A stretch of 63,416 nt of DNA from Methanogenium sp. MK-MG (GCF_009914725.1 NZ_JAAAWJ010000003.1:1-63416); one strand, 5' to 3'; positions 7,623 through 16,718 are shown, counted from the stretch's first letter. A program made the numbers and translations. Notes: generated by a model from the letters alone, not told the origin.

Positions 7623-8975
7623 ATGACAGAAATGCCCGGAGAGATGGTTCAGGTTTCGGTGAATCGGTGCCCCCCAAAGGAATTTTCCGGTAGGTATGAT
7701 GAGCGTAAGATAATATCAGATGCCCTATTCCACGTCAAAGAGCGCGGACAGGTGATAATGATATCCGGTGCCCGTGGATCCGGTAAAAGCTCGTTACTGG
7801 ACTGGGTTGAGAATGAGATCCAGAGACCAGATGGTGGGCTGAAAAGCCCGGCTTTCAAAGAGACCTTTTTAGAAACTCCCGGAATGATTATGGTCAGCTA
7901 TGGAAAATTGCTGGCAGATATTCAGGGCCATACAACGTTTGGATGGTTTAAAAACATCGTACAAAATGAATCAGTGCAGAAAGGGATCACTGCATTAATT
8001 GGTATCGTAAAAGATTATACAACTCCAATAGACCCAATTGGTGTGGCGGCAAGAACCGGTGAGAAGTTGGCTGAAGCATACCTTCCGTCGCGTCCTATCG
8101 GACACGATCAAGTTCTGACAGCGTTTCTTGATGTTTTCAGAAAATTAAGTGAAGAAATTTCGCAAACAGATGGTTTTATAGCGATCTTCCTAGATGAAGC
8201 ACAATGGTCATCCGATATCGATTTTTGTCTGTTGAAGGATTTAATACGGAATATCCCTCCGGGCATTGCGCTAATATTTACCTATTGTTTGGAGACAAAG
8301 ACACAACAAAAATATGAAGAACTTCAGCTTGAACTGCTGCGACATAGTCATCAGGAAATTAAGCTAGATAGCATGCAATCAGATTGCATTACGGAGTTAT
8401 TGAAGCTTCGCTACGGGCTAAATATCGATGAAATAACTGCCGATTTTCTTAAAGAAAACATCGGAGATCCACTCTGTTTAATTGCATGCATGAACCTGTT
8501 GCAAAAGGAAAAATTACCCGTAACCGTTGAAAACATTCAAGCAAATATGCATGCGGCGATCGAAGACCCTGCTGAGGTAATTTACCGGTGTTTAGATGAG
8601 ATTCAGGCAAAATGGGCTAATTGTTTCTGTGTGCTCAATCAGCCGATGCCACTGACAATTATGGCCTGCATGTTACACTACCAGCCGGGTAAAATAATCC
8701 AGTTACAAGATGACTTGAAAAAAAGTTATGTCATTACAAAAATCGGAAAGGAGTTATATGAGTTTTCACATCCCTCACTCCGTGAGTATCGAAAGGATCA
8801 ATTGCCAGATGAGGATTTAGAAGCATTTCACGCTATTGCAGCAAAATGTTTCAAAAATCGCATAGACAAATTGTCAGACGAACAATATGAGAACCGTTCT
8901 CTTGCCAAGCATGCTACTCATGAAAAATATTCTGAACCAGCATTTGATCTCAATTCCAGATTAGGAGATAACTAA
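7623..8975 (+). CDS. STAND-like P-loop NTPase
   Basis: The protein has 450 residues. An N-terminal segment (YDERKIISDAL) precedes a Walker A motif GARGSGKSS (residues 49-57). A Walker B motif IFLDEAQW lies at about 188-195. A helical and winged-helix-like region typical of AAA/STAND ATPases follows (residues 230-400). The last 35 residues resemble the start of a TPR and match the amino terminus of the next gene, which begins two bases after the stop. The pair therefore looks like a split NTPase-TPR signalling protein. STAND NTPases sense ligands through their repeats and are common in defence and regulatory systems. That role here is inferred. Confidence 0.75.
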   Translation: MTEMPGEMVQVSVNRCPPKEFSGRYDERKIISDALFHVKERGQVIMISGARGSGKSSLLDWVENEIQRPDGGLKSPAFKETFLETPGMIMVSYGKLLADIQGHTTFGWFKNIVQNESVQKGITALIGIVKDYTTPIDPIGVAARTGEKLAEAYLPSRPIGHDQVLTAFLDVFRKLSEEISQTDGFIAIFLDEAQWSSDIDFCLLKDLIRNIPPGIALIFTYCLETKTQQKYEELQLELLRHSHQEIKLDSMQSDCITELLKLRYGLNIDEITADFLKENIGDPLCLIACMNLLQKEKLPVTVENIQANMHAAIEDPAEVIYRCLDEIQAKWANCFCVLNQPMPLTIMACMLHYQPGKIIQLQDDLKKSYVITKIGKELYEFSHPSLREYRKDQLPDEDLEAFHAIAAKCFKNRIDKLSDEQYENRSLAKHATHEKYSEPAFDLNSRLGDN

Positions 8976-9093
8976 TATGAGCATTTATGAATTGCCGGAT
9001 AAACAATATGAGATTCTTTCTCTTGCCGAGCATGCTTTTCATGGAAAAGATTATCAAACTGCATTTGATCTCAATTTAAGATTGGGGGATATG
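8868..9093 (+). repeat. 105-bp direct duplication at the NTPase/TPR gene junction
   Basis: Segment 8868-8972 (end of the NTPase gene) and 8989-9093 (start of the TPR gene) are imperfect copies. Shared features are the CAATATGAG, TCTCTTGCC and CATTTGATCTCAATT strings at matching positions. The encoded peptides are alike (DEQYENRSLAKHA versus DKQYEILSLAEHA). The duplication brackets the stop codon that separates the two genes. Confidence 0.8.
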
Positions 9094-10296
9094 TATTATG
9101 ACCACTATAATTACTCAACCGCTCTTGAATTGATGAATCGGGCGAAAATATCGGCAGAATCATTGAATGACAGAAGAAGTATGGCAGTAGCATATCAACG
9201 CACTGGCAAGATACTCCAAGAACTATACGATTACCCAAAATCGCTTAAAAATTACAAACAGAGCCTGGCGATCAGTCAGGAATTAGGTAATCGGGGGGAT
9301 GAGGCTCTAATTCTTCACCAGATGGGAATGGTATACCATAAAGCAAACCAGCCTGATGGAGCACTGGATTACTATAAGCAGAGCTTGGCGATCGAACAGG
9401 AACTTGGCAACCGATCCGGTGCATCTTCTACCCTCCACCAGATTGGGATGATCTACCAGGACACAAATCGGTATGCTGAGGCACTGGATTACTATAAGCA
9501 GAGCCTGAAGATCAAACGGGAACTTGGTAACCGTGCTGGTGAGGCCTCAACCCTCCACCAGATCGGGATGGTCTACCAAGACAAAAACCGATCTGATGAT
9601 GCACTGGATTACTATAATCAGAGCTTGGCGATCAGCCAGGAACTCGGTAACCGTGCTGGTGAGGCCTCAACCCTCCACCAGATCGGGAAGGTCTACCAAG
9701 ACAAAAACCGATCTGATGATGCACTGGATTACTATAATCAGAGTCTGGCGATCAAACGGGAACTTGGTAACCGTGCTGGTGAGGCCTTAACCCTCCACCA
9801 GATCGGGATGGTCTACCAAGACAAAAACCGATCTGATGATGCACTGGATTACTATAATCAGAGTCTGGCGATCAAACGGGAACTTGGTAACCGTGCTGGT
9901 GAGGCCTTAACCCTCCACCAGATCGGGATGGTCTACCAAGACAAAAACCGATCTGATGATGCACTGGATTACTATAATCAGAGTCTGGCGATCAAACGGG
10001 AACTTGGTAACCGTGCCGGTGAAGTTTTTACCTTAGATCAAATGGGCAGATTATTCGGGGACATGTCCAAATTTGATGATTGTGTCTATCATTTTTGCAA
10101 TGCTCTCTCCATTGCCGTACCCAATCAGATGCCAGTGTCCGATCAAATTCTCTTCAATCTAAAAATAGTTCATGATCAAATGGGTGAAGAACCGTTTACC
10201 GCGGCAGTGAATGAGGCATTCCAGGGAGACGAGCTGTCAGTGTTTGTTATTCAGGAAGTAAAAAGAAGGTCAGAAGAGGGGAGAAATTCTATTTGA
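8977..10296 (+). CDS. Tetratricopeptide-repeat protein, partner of the NTPase
   Basis: The protein has 439 residues, nearly all TPR units of 40 residues. The repeat carries the signature LHQIGMVYQDKNRSDDALDY. The long 40-residue unit with L-G-N-R-A-G resembles the kinesin-light-chain/LGN type of TPR. Four central units are almost identical at DNA level. The C-terminal 80 residues are a helical cap (FDDCVYHFCNALSI). It starts two bases after the NTPase stop and is surely co-transcribed. It presumably forms the sensor or partner-binding part of the NTPase module. No catalytic motif is present. Confidence 0.85.
   Translation: MSIYELPDKQYEILSLAEHAFHGKDYQTAFDLNLRLGDMYYDHYNYSTALELMNRAKISAESLNDRRSMAVAYQRTGKILQELYDYPKSLKNYKQSLAISQELGNRGDEALILHQMGMVYHKANQPDGALDYYKQSLAIEQELGNRSGASSTLHQIGMIYQDTNRYAEALDYYKQSLKIKRELGNRAGEASTLHQIGMVYQDKNRSDDALDYYNQSLAISQELGNRAGEASTLHQIGKVYQDKNRSDDALDYYNQSLAIKRELGNRAGEALTLHQIGMVYQDKNRSDDALDYYNQSLAIKRELGNRAGEALTLHQIGMVYQDKNRSDDALDYYNQSLAIKRELGNRAGEVFTLDQMGRLFGDMSKFDDCVYHFCNALSIAVPNQMPVSDQILFNLKIVHDQMGEEPFTAAVNEAFQGDELSVFVIQEVKRRSEEGRNSI
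9301..10020 (+). repeat. Tandem 120-bp TPR-coding repeats
   Basis: Six 120-bp units run head to tail inside the TPR gene. The last two (9781-9900 and 9901-10020) differ by one base, and the four from 9541 onward are nearly identical. The first two are more diverged. The length is an exact multiple of three, so copy number can change without frameshift. Confidence 0.95.
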
Positions 10297-10656
10297 ACGC
10301 CCTGTCGCAAAGAATGTAACGATTGTAGATTTTGGTGTGGATCTCTGATCGTTTGTTTTTTTGAAATATGTTTTAATCAATAGATCACCTCTTGTTTCAA
10401 TCGTTTCTTTTGAGAAGACGTTGTTTTCGTCCTGATTTTTTTGAGGTTTTGATTGATGTTATCACCGTTTATTGTGAGCTCGTTTCCGAATCCGGGTTAT
10501 TTATGTATGGGTGCCTGACCTTTTGACTCAGTAATGGGATTGAGGTTAATCCTATCTTCACTTCGATTTTAATTCTGCCCGGTAAAGAGCCCTACAATGG
10601 AATGTATTCCATTGAGCTGAAATATTAGGTTCACATCGAATGAGAATCGCATCATA
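10297..10656. other. Gene-free gap with a 20-bp perfect palindrome
   Basis: No gene is supported in this AT-rich 360-base gap. The one clear structure is CAATGGAATGTATTCCATTG at 10595-10614, a perfect 9-2-9 inverted repeat just after the 3' ends of the flanking convergent genes. It may act as a bidirectional terminator stem or protein-binding dyad. Confidence 0.5.
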
Positions 10657-11817
10657 TCAGAAATCATATTCTATTTCTTCCATGCTTTCATCAGACCATT
10701 CTATGAGCTTTTGCCGGAGCTCTTCTTTTGAAGGGAGATAGAGCTGGTAGCGGGAGGCATACACATTTGTATTTTCAGGAAGTGTGAGCTGTACGAGGGC
10801 GTCGTTGTTTGTTTTACAGAGGATGATACCGATCGTCAGGTTTTCATCGTCCAGTTTAACATGCCGGTCAAAATAATTGACGTACATCTGCATCTGTCCA
10901 AGGTTTTCATGGGTAAGCTTTCCTATTTTAAGGTCAATCAGGACGTAACAACGCAGTAATCTGTTGTAGAAGACTAAATCCACATAATAGTTGTCGGAGT
11001 CAAATGTAAATCTCTTCTGACGTGCTTCAAATAGAAATCCCTTGCCGAGTTCGAGAAGAAAGTGTTCCAATTTGTCAATTATTGCAGATTCAAGATCGTT
11101 TTCCGAATATTTTTCCTTCTCATCAAGTCCAAGGAATTCAAGAACAAGCGGATTTTTTATCATATCCTCCGGTTTTGTGATTCTCTGCCCGTTGTATGAC
11201 AAGTCCCGGACTCCTTCTTTATCCCTGCTCAGTGCAAGTCTTTCATATAACCCGGAGTTAGACTGACGCTTTAGTTCTGCAAGCGACCAACTGTTTTCTG
11301 TTGATTCAATCTCGTAAAATTGGCGTTCATCCCTGGATTTTATTCCCATCAGGAATACATAATGAGACCAGCTTAGGGTAAAATGCGACGATTGGGCAGA
11401 CACTGTCTGCGCAATTGCAGAGGAACAGTATGTTTCATTGCCCAATTTCCCAGACGCTGTCTGGGATATTGCAGGAGCACAAATCCGATACTCAATAAAA
11501 AACCTGCGCATATACTCAAGATTGCTTCTTGAAAATCCCCGTCCAAACTCTCTTGTCAGGCTTTCAGATAAATCTTTGAGCGTCTGTTTTCCGTATTCTG
11601 CCCTGTTATCTCCCAACTGCTCGTTTTCAACGATAAGCTTTCCAATCTCAAAGTTTGTGAGCACCTGTAATGTATTGATATTTTGTGCGGCATTTTTTCT
11701 GGCCGTTAGTATGAGATTTCGGACTTCACTTAAAAGTGGCAGGATTTCATCGTTTTTATTTTGTATAATTTTCCGGTTCTTGTCTTCAGCCATGTAAAAC
11801 ACCATCTGCACCATCAT
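10657..11817 (-). CDS. DUF1016 (YhcG-type) PD-(D/E)XK nuclease-domain protein
   Basis: This 386-residue protein has the two-part DUF1016 layout. The N-terminal helical domain runs through GKQTLKDLSESLTREFGRGFS and SWSHYVFLM. The C-terminal nuclease has FLFEARQKRFTFDSDNYYVD and VLIDLKIGKLTHENLGQM, giving the E...D...D-x-K core. Between them lies a variable segment with two related peptides, AISQTASG and AIAQTVSA. The family occurs in restriction-modification and defence neighbourhoods. The start is uncertain: ATGs lie at 11817, 11814 and 11793 (MAEDKNRK). It is a single gene at the right edge of the accessory region. Confidence 0.85.
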   Translation of the reverse strand: MMVQMVFYMAEDKNRKIIQNKNDEILPLLSEVRNLILTARKNAAQNINTLQVLTNFEIGKLIVENEQLGDNRAEYGKQTLKDLSESLTREFGRGFSRSNLEYMRRFFIEYRICAPAISQTASGKLGNETYCSSAIAQTVSAQSSHFTLSWSHYVFLMGIKSRDERQFYEIESTENSWSLAELKRQSNSGLYERLALSRDKEGVRDLSYNGQRITKPEDMIKNPLVLEFLGLDEKEKYSENDLESAIIDKLEHFLLELGKGFLFEARQKRFTFDSDNYYVDLVFYNRLLRCYVLIDLKIGKLTHENLGQMQMYVNYFDRHVKLDDENLTIGIILCKTNNDALVQLTLPENTNVYASRYQLYLPSKEELRQKLIEWSDESMEEIEYDF

Positions 11818-11974
11818 ACTGTTCTGAAATCCTCAACACCGTGTGCATTCATTTTTCGCCTGTCACGGTTCTCTTTATCCCAATCGAGTACTGCATGAAC
11901 CAGAGAAAAAGTAGAGGATTATATCATTCTGAAAATGACCCGTTTTAGATCATTCGTAACGGTTTTCCTCACAA

Positions 11975-12937
11975 CTACCTCCCCTCCCCCGCAATCTTCG
12001 AAAACGGTATAATCCCCGCACCAATATCCGTCGTCACATTGCATCCCTGCTCAATGGCATTCGCCACCAGATTCAGACCGCTGAAGAAGACAATCGAGAG
12101 ACGGTAGGGATCGGGCCTCAGATTAAACGGGCTCGTACCCATACCGACCGGACGGACAAACCCGCAGCCTGCCATATCATCAATAATACCCTCGACCTTT
12201 TCTCTTGCCTGAACAGTCACCTCCCTGACATTCACAAGCGCCACCCCGCTCCCGGTATGAACCAGACTATCAACCGAGGTCAGACCTGCATTAATAAAAA
12301 GAGACAGAGGATCTATTGTTGTGCCCCGGTAGCGGATCAGGTCATCAAAACAGACCGGCTGATTATCAGTAATACGGAACCTCCCCCCATATACAATATC
12401 AACACCAATCCCGTTATTCTGGAGCACGCCGTCCATCGTTATAGAACAGGCGGATATAAACCCGACCGTATCCGGCGGGAGACGGGGATCGTTATCGGTT
12501 ATAGAGTAGCCCCTGAAGAAACTGTAACCACGGTTTATCACCTCATCATATGCCCGCGTAACATGTTCAATCTCATCATACGGTACATAGGTCAGGTTGT
12601 AGGCAATATCCCCGGTCAGCGTCTTCGGGTCAAACGATACATTAAATGAAAGCTGTTCAAGCCGGGATATCACATACCCCATACGATCATCAACCAGGGC
12701 ATCCCCTGCCTCAGAATGACCGTCTGTCGTAAGAACCCGGCCTTTATTACCCACTTTGCGGGTAAATCCCTGCTCATCAAGGTACTGAAGATAATACTGT
12801 ACTGCCCGGTCAGACATCGAAAATCCGCGTTCAGCCATCAGCTCACTGAGCCGCTTCGCGCCGAGAGGCCCTTGCTGCTGTTCTGAAAGAATACGCAATA
12901 TCTCAACAGATCTTCTCTCAGAACGCTCAAAGGTCAT
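11975..12937 (-). CDS. nrpR: Nitrogen-responsive repressor NrpR, single-NRD form
   Basis: The 320-residue protein has an N-terminal winged helix (residues 1-70, RSVEILRILSEQQQG) and one NRD/DUF128 domain (about 85-315). NrpR binds operators near nitrogen genes and releases them when 2-oxoglutarate rises. Methanococcus NrpR has two NRD domains, whereas this has one, like NrpRI of Methanosarcina. It is adjacent to the glutamate-synthase-like gene, glnK-amtB and glnA, the expected targets. No clear GGAA-N6-TTCC site is seen before its own start. Confidence 0.9.
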   Translation of the reverse strand: MTFERSERRSVEILRILSEQQQGPLGAKRLSELMAERGFSMSDRAVQYYLQYLDEQGFTRKVGNKGRVLTTDGHSEAGDALVDDRMGYVISRLEQLSFNVSFDPKTLTGDIAYNLTYVPYDEIEHVTRAYDEVINRGYSFFRGYSITDNDPRLPPDTVGFISACSITMDGVLQNNGIGVDIVYGGRFRITDNQPVCFDDLIRYRGTTIDPLSLFINAGLTSVDSLVHTGSGVALVNVREVTVQAREKVEGIIDDMAGCGFVRPVGMGTSPFNLRPDPYRLSIVFFSGLNLVANAIEQGCNVTTDIGAGIIPFSKIAGEGR

Positions 12938-13067
12938 TTCACAACCACCCTATACCAATTGCGGCATTGCAGAAATGAGAACAATTCATCAGTATGATAA
13001 TTGAGGATTCGTTCATATCTATGTTTTGAAAAAAAGAGCATGCAACCGTTAGGTTTCACAGTGAAGA

Positions 13068-13110
13068 CAGGCAGGAAGTCCACGAATTCAGTCGTGGGCA
13101 GTTGACAATA
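13068..13110 (+). mobile_element. IS200/IS605-like right-end hairpin remnant
   Basis: The sequence AGGCAGGAAGTC is followed by CCACGA (13080-13085), a six-base loop, TCGTGG (13092-13097) and GCAGTTGAC. This matches the layout of IS200/IS605-family right ends, where GAAGCC, a hairpin around a TTTAG-like loop, and GTTGAC follow the tnpB stop. No tnpA or tnpB coding sequence remains nearby. A second, inverted copy lies at 15067-15106. Confidence 0.6.
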
Positions 13111-13149
13111 TAATCTTTTGCGACAACATCATTCCTATAATCTATATGG

Positions 13150-13180
13150 AAATATTTATACGCGTAGGAAAGAAGATTCT
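13150..13180 (+). promoter_or_regulatory. Promoter and candidate NrpR site of the glutamate-synthase-like gene
   Basis: An AATATTTATA box lies at 13151-13160. Just downstream GGAA (13167-13170), six bases and TTCT (13177-13180) match the NrpR operator GGAA-N6-TTCC with one mismatch. A repressor bound here would cover the start of transcription. Predicted transcription would begin near 13180, leaving a leader of about 155 bases. Confidence 0.45.
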
Positions 13181-13210
13181 TGTAAGCATTCATAGAAATA
13201 TGGATGATAA

Positions 13211-13316
13211 TGGCATGTCTGGTGACATGCCACATATCAGGAGTATAACTCCTGTAATTTCAAAAATGATACGTATTGCAGGATATTTGTGAATGAAACT
13301 AAGATTCCTGCAATAC
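13211..13316 (+). promoter_or_regulatory. Three-hairpin structured 5' leader
   Basis: Three perfect inverted repeats follow one another between the promoter and the start codon. They are TGGCATGT/ACATGCCA (13211-13218 with 13225-13232, loop 6), CAGGAGT/ACTCCTG (13238-13244 with 13248-13254, loop 3) and GTATTGCAGGA/TCCTGCAATAC (13273-13283 with 13306-13316, loop 22). A ribosome-binding site TGGAGGT follows 10 bases later, before the ATG at 13338. CTCC of the second stem could alternatively pair with GGAG of that site. It matches no leader class I can name. Regulatory function is inferred from structure and position. Confidence 0.6.
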
Positions 13317-13337
13317 CAAAATATCTGGAGGTAAATT

Positions 13338-14930
13338 ATGGCAAACCTTAAAACACCCAATTCGGATGAGGCTCTTCACACATTCACACGTTCAAAAAAT
13401 GTCGTACCTATGTCGGGTATGTGTTCACGATGTATTGACGGATGCAAGGGAAATTGTGATATCTGGCTTTCATCTTTCAGAGGCCGTGAAGTACTCTACC
13501 CCGGACCATTCGGGGAAGTAACAGCAGGGGCGGATAAAGATTACCCGATTGACTACTCACATCTCAATATCCATGGATACGCAGTCGGTGCACGCGGACT
13601 TCCCAAAGGCGTAAAAGCCAACTCCGATACAGCAGTCTTCGAAGATGTAGACACTGAAGTGGAGTATGGATGGGACATTAAGGTCCCGATGAAAGTTCCT
13701 ATCTTTACCGGAGCACTCGGATCAACCGATATTGCACGCAAAAACTGGGAACACTTCGCAATCGGTGCGGCAATTGCAGGGATTACCCTTGTCTGTGGTG
13801 AAAATGTCTGCGGTGTCGACCCCGATCTTAAGCTTGACCAAAACGGAAAGGTGATCAGTTCACCTGAGATGGACAGAAGAATTGAAACATATAAGAAATT
13901 CCATGAGGGATATGGAGAACTTCTTGTCCAGCTCAACGTTGAGGACACGCGACTTGGTACAGCAGAATATGTATCCAGCAAACACAACCTCGAAACAATC
14001 GAACTGAAGTGGGGACAGGGTGCGAAATGTATCGGCGGTGAAATAAAAGTCGGTTCCCTTTCACGTGCAACCGAACTGAAAGAGCGCGGATACATCGTCC
14101 TTCCTGATCCCACACGCCACGACGTTCAGAAGGCCTTTGAAGACGGTGCAATTAAGGAATTCGAACGCCATTCCCGCCTCGGATTTGTTTCAAAAGAAGG
14201 ATTCCTGGAAGAAGTGGATCGCCTCCGCGACATTGGTTTCAAGCGCGTGACACTCAAGACCGGCGCCTACTCAATGAAGGAACTTGCGATGGCAATACGC
14301 TATTCAGCCGAAGCAAAAATTGACCTGCTTACCATAGACGGCGCACCGGGCGGAACAGGAATGAGCCCATGGCCAATGATGAACGAATGGGGTATCCCGA
14401 CATTCTATCTCCAGTCTCTTGCATACGACTTTGCAACCCAGCTTGAACAGAAGGGCTACCGCGTGCCGGACCTTGCAATCGCAGGCGGATTCGCAGATGA
14501 AGCAAATGCGTTCAAGGCGCTCTGCATGGGTGCACCGTACTTTAAGGCAGTCTGCATGGGTCGTGCACTCATGATCCCGGGCATGGTCGGAAAGAACATC
14601 GCCAAATGGCTTGAGAATGACGAACTGCCGAAGAGCGTTTCAAAATACGGTTCTTCAGTTGAAGAGATCTTTGTATCCTACCAGGAGCTCAAAGAAAAGT
14701 TCGATGGAAGAATCGACGAAATTCCTCTTGGCGCAGTCGGTATTTACACCTACGCACAGCGTTTCAGAACAGGAATGCAGCAGGTTATGGCAGGAAGTCG
14801 CAACTTCAGTTTCAGTTCAGTTTCAAGAAACGACCTGATGGCACTTACACCTGAAGCAGCAGAAGTATCGGGCATCCCCTACCTCATGGAATCATACAGG
14901 GACGAAGCGCTCGATATCCTTCTCGAATAA
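13338..14930 (+). CDS. Glutamate-synthase-like FMN-binding protein
   Basis: The 530-residue protein carries the FMN/2-iminoglutarate-binding domain of GltB. An N-terminal Cys cluster is visible (C29, C32, C36, C40, in MCSRCIDGCKGNC). A second Cys pair lies in VCGENVCGVD. The flavin-site motif TIDGAPGGTGMSPWP is followed by GGFADEANAFKAL and CMGRALM. It lacks the N-terminal glutamine amidotransferase domain of bacterial GltB, which in archaea is often a separate gene and is not seen here. Expected role: glutamate formation from 2-oxoglutarate, or a related FMN reaction. A GGAGGT site precedes the ATG. The gene is flanked by inverted insertion-sequence ends and preceded by a structured leader. 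Confidence 0.8.
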   Translation: MANLKTPNSDEALHTFTRSKNVVPMSGMCSRCIDGCKGNCDIWLSSFRGREVLYPGPFGEVTAGADKDYPIDYSHLNIHGYAVGARGLPKGVKANSDTAVFEDVDTEVEYGWDIKVPMKVPIFTGALGSTDIARKNWEHFAIGAAIAGITLVCGENVCGVDPDLKLDQNGKVISSPEMDRRIETYKKFHEGYGELLVQLNVEDTRLGTAEYVSSKHNLETIELKWGQGAKCIGGEIKVGSLSRATELKERGYIVLPDPTRHDVQKAFEDGAIKEFERHSRLGFVSKEGFLEEVDRLRDIGFKRVTLKTGAYSMKELAMAIRYSAEAKIDLLTIDGAPGGTGMSPWPMMNEWGIPTFYLQSLAYDFATQLEQKGYRVPDLAIAGGFADEANAFKALCMGAPYFKAVCMGRALMIPGMVGKNIAKWLENDELPKSVSKYGSSVEEIFVSYQELKEKFDGRIDEIPLGAVGIYTYAQRFRTGMQQVMAGSRNFSFSSVSRNDLMALTPEAAEVSGIPYLMESYRDEALDILLE

Positions 14931-15066
14931 TCCCTTTTTTCTCAACATTTTATTCCTGCAATCCAACCTGACAATAGAAATTCAGGCACATTCATCCGGT
15001 TTCTTCCACCCTCAAAAAGAAATGAGCAAGAGGAATTCAGATCAATGCGACAGAGCTGAGCACAGA

Positions 15067-15106
15067 GTCAACTATTCACGACTAAAGTCATGGGCTTCCT
15101 GCCTGC
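15067..15106 (-). mobile_element. Second IS200/IS605-like right-end hairpin, inverted
   Basis: Read on the minus strand the segment is GCAGGCAGGAAGCC, CATGAC, TTTA, GTCGTG, then AATAGTTGAC. It contains the classical GAAGCC plus ACTTTAGT loop core of IS605-type ends. With 13068-13110 it forms an inverted pair bracketing the glutamate-synthase-like gene. No transposase remains. Confidence 0.6.
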
Positions 15107-15171
15107 TTTTTTCGTAAAAATCTTCAGAGAGAAAAGAAGGTTTGGAAAATTATGCGTTTAAAATAATTCTC

Positions 15172-15495
<324 letters not shown>

Positions 15496-16692
15496 TTATG
15501 CCTCCACCGTCTCGCCGTGCTGGGATATATCCAGGCCGACATACTCCTCCTTCTCATCGACACGGAGACCCATCACTTTGTCAACAACCCTTGCAATAAT
15601 GTAGGTCACAACAAAGGCATAGCCCATTGCCACCACTACGTCCAGCACCTGTATGAGGAACTGGCTCGCGTTGCCATATAAGAGGCCGTCTACCCCGCCG
15701 ATGGCAGCCGTTGCAAAGATACCTGTCGCCAGAGCGCCAAACAACCCGCCGACACCGTGGATGGCCCAGGCATCCAGCGACTCATCAATACCCTTCTTCT
15801 GCCTCCACAAAAGGGCAGAGTAACATATCATTCCTGCCAGTGCACCGATGACCAGGGATGCCTTCACGTCAACAAACCCTGCCGCCGGTGTGATTGCAAC
15901 AAGCCCCGCCACTGCACCGGAGACAATGCCCAGTGTGGCGGGTTTCCCCTGTATCCATGATGCCACCATCCAGGCCAGGGCACCGGCCGCCGCCGCGGTG
16001 TTCGTCACCACAAACGCATTCGCTGCAATGCCGTCTGCTGCCAGTGCACTGCCGGCATTGAACCCGAACCAGCCAAACCACAGCAGTGCCGCACCCAGGA
16101 GGGTCATCGGAACATTGTATGGCTCCATCCCATACTTCCCGAAACCCTTGCGGACACCCAGGACCAGGCAGAGAGCAAGAGCGCCGAAACCCGAACTGAT
16201 GTGCACCACCGTCCCCCCTGCGAAATCAAGTGCACCGAGCTGCGAAGCCCAGCCCCCTCCCCATGCCCAGTGTGCAAGCGGATCATAGACGAGCGTCGTC
16301 CACAACAGACCGAATACGATAAACGAACTGAGTTTTACCCGTTCAGCCGCACCTGACGTGATGATCGCAAGGGCCAGGGCGGCGAATACGAGCTGGAAGA
16401 CCATGAACAGTATATCAGGTATGCCATCACCCCCGAGTCCGACACCGGCGAGCATGACATGGTCCAGACCGCCGATGAACCCACAGATATCCGGGCCGAA
16501 CGCAAGGCTGTAGCCGACGACCACCCACTGGATACTCACCACTGCAAATGCCACAAAGGCAAGACCGATCATCGAGATGATATTCTTCCTCCTGACCATT
16601 CCGCCATAGAACAGCCCCACGGCAGGGGCCATAAGCATGACCATCGCCGTACATATGATGATAAATGCGGTATCTCCGCTATCGATTGCCAT
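15496..16692 (-). CDS. amtB: Ammonium transporter AmtB
   Basis: The 398-residue membrane protein has eleven predicted helices. Family landmarks include [33 protein letters not shown] and the [17 protein letters not shown] segment with a pore His. It moves ammonium or ammonia across the cytoplasmic membrane. It has no cleavable signal sequence. It is transcribed ahead of glnK with which it forms the usual pair. Its short upstream region holds an inverted repeat (16719-16737). Confidence 0.95.
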   Translation of the reverse strand: MAIDSGDTAFIIICTAMVMLMAPAVGLFYGGMVRRKNIISMIGLAFVAFAVVSIQWVVVGYSLAFGPDICGFIGGLDHVMLAGVGLGGDGIPDILFMVFQLVFAALALAIITSGAAERVKLSSFIVFGLLWTTLVYDPLAHWAWGGGWASQLGALDFAGGTVVHISSGFGALALCLVLGVRKGFGKYGMEPYNVPMTLLGAALLWFGWFGFNAGSALAADGIAANAFVVTNTAAAAGALAWMVASWIQGKPATLGIVSGAVAGLVAITPAAGFVDVKASLVIGALAGMICYSALLWRQKKGIDESLDAWAIHGVGGLFGALATGIFATAAIGGVDGLLYGNASQFLIQVLDVVVAMGYAFVVTYIIARVVDKVMGLRVDEKEEYVGLDISQHGETVEA

Positions 16693-16718
16693 GTATCAAA
16701 CCATTTTTAACTGATCAC

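Noticed and set aside
9301-10020. Regular 120-bp repeats considered as a CRISPR-like array
   Set aside because: There are no unique spacers; the whole unit is coding and translates as 40-residue TPR repeats.
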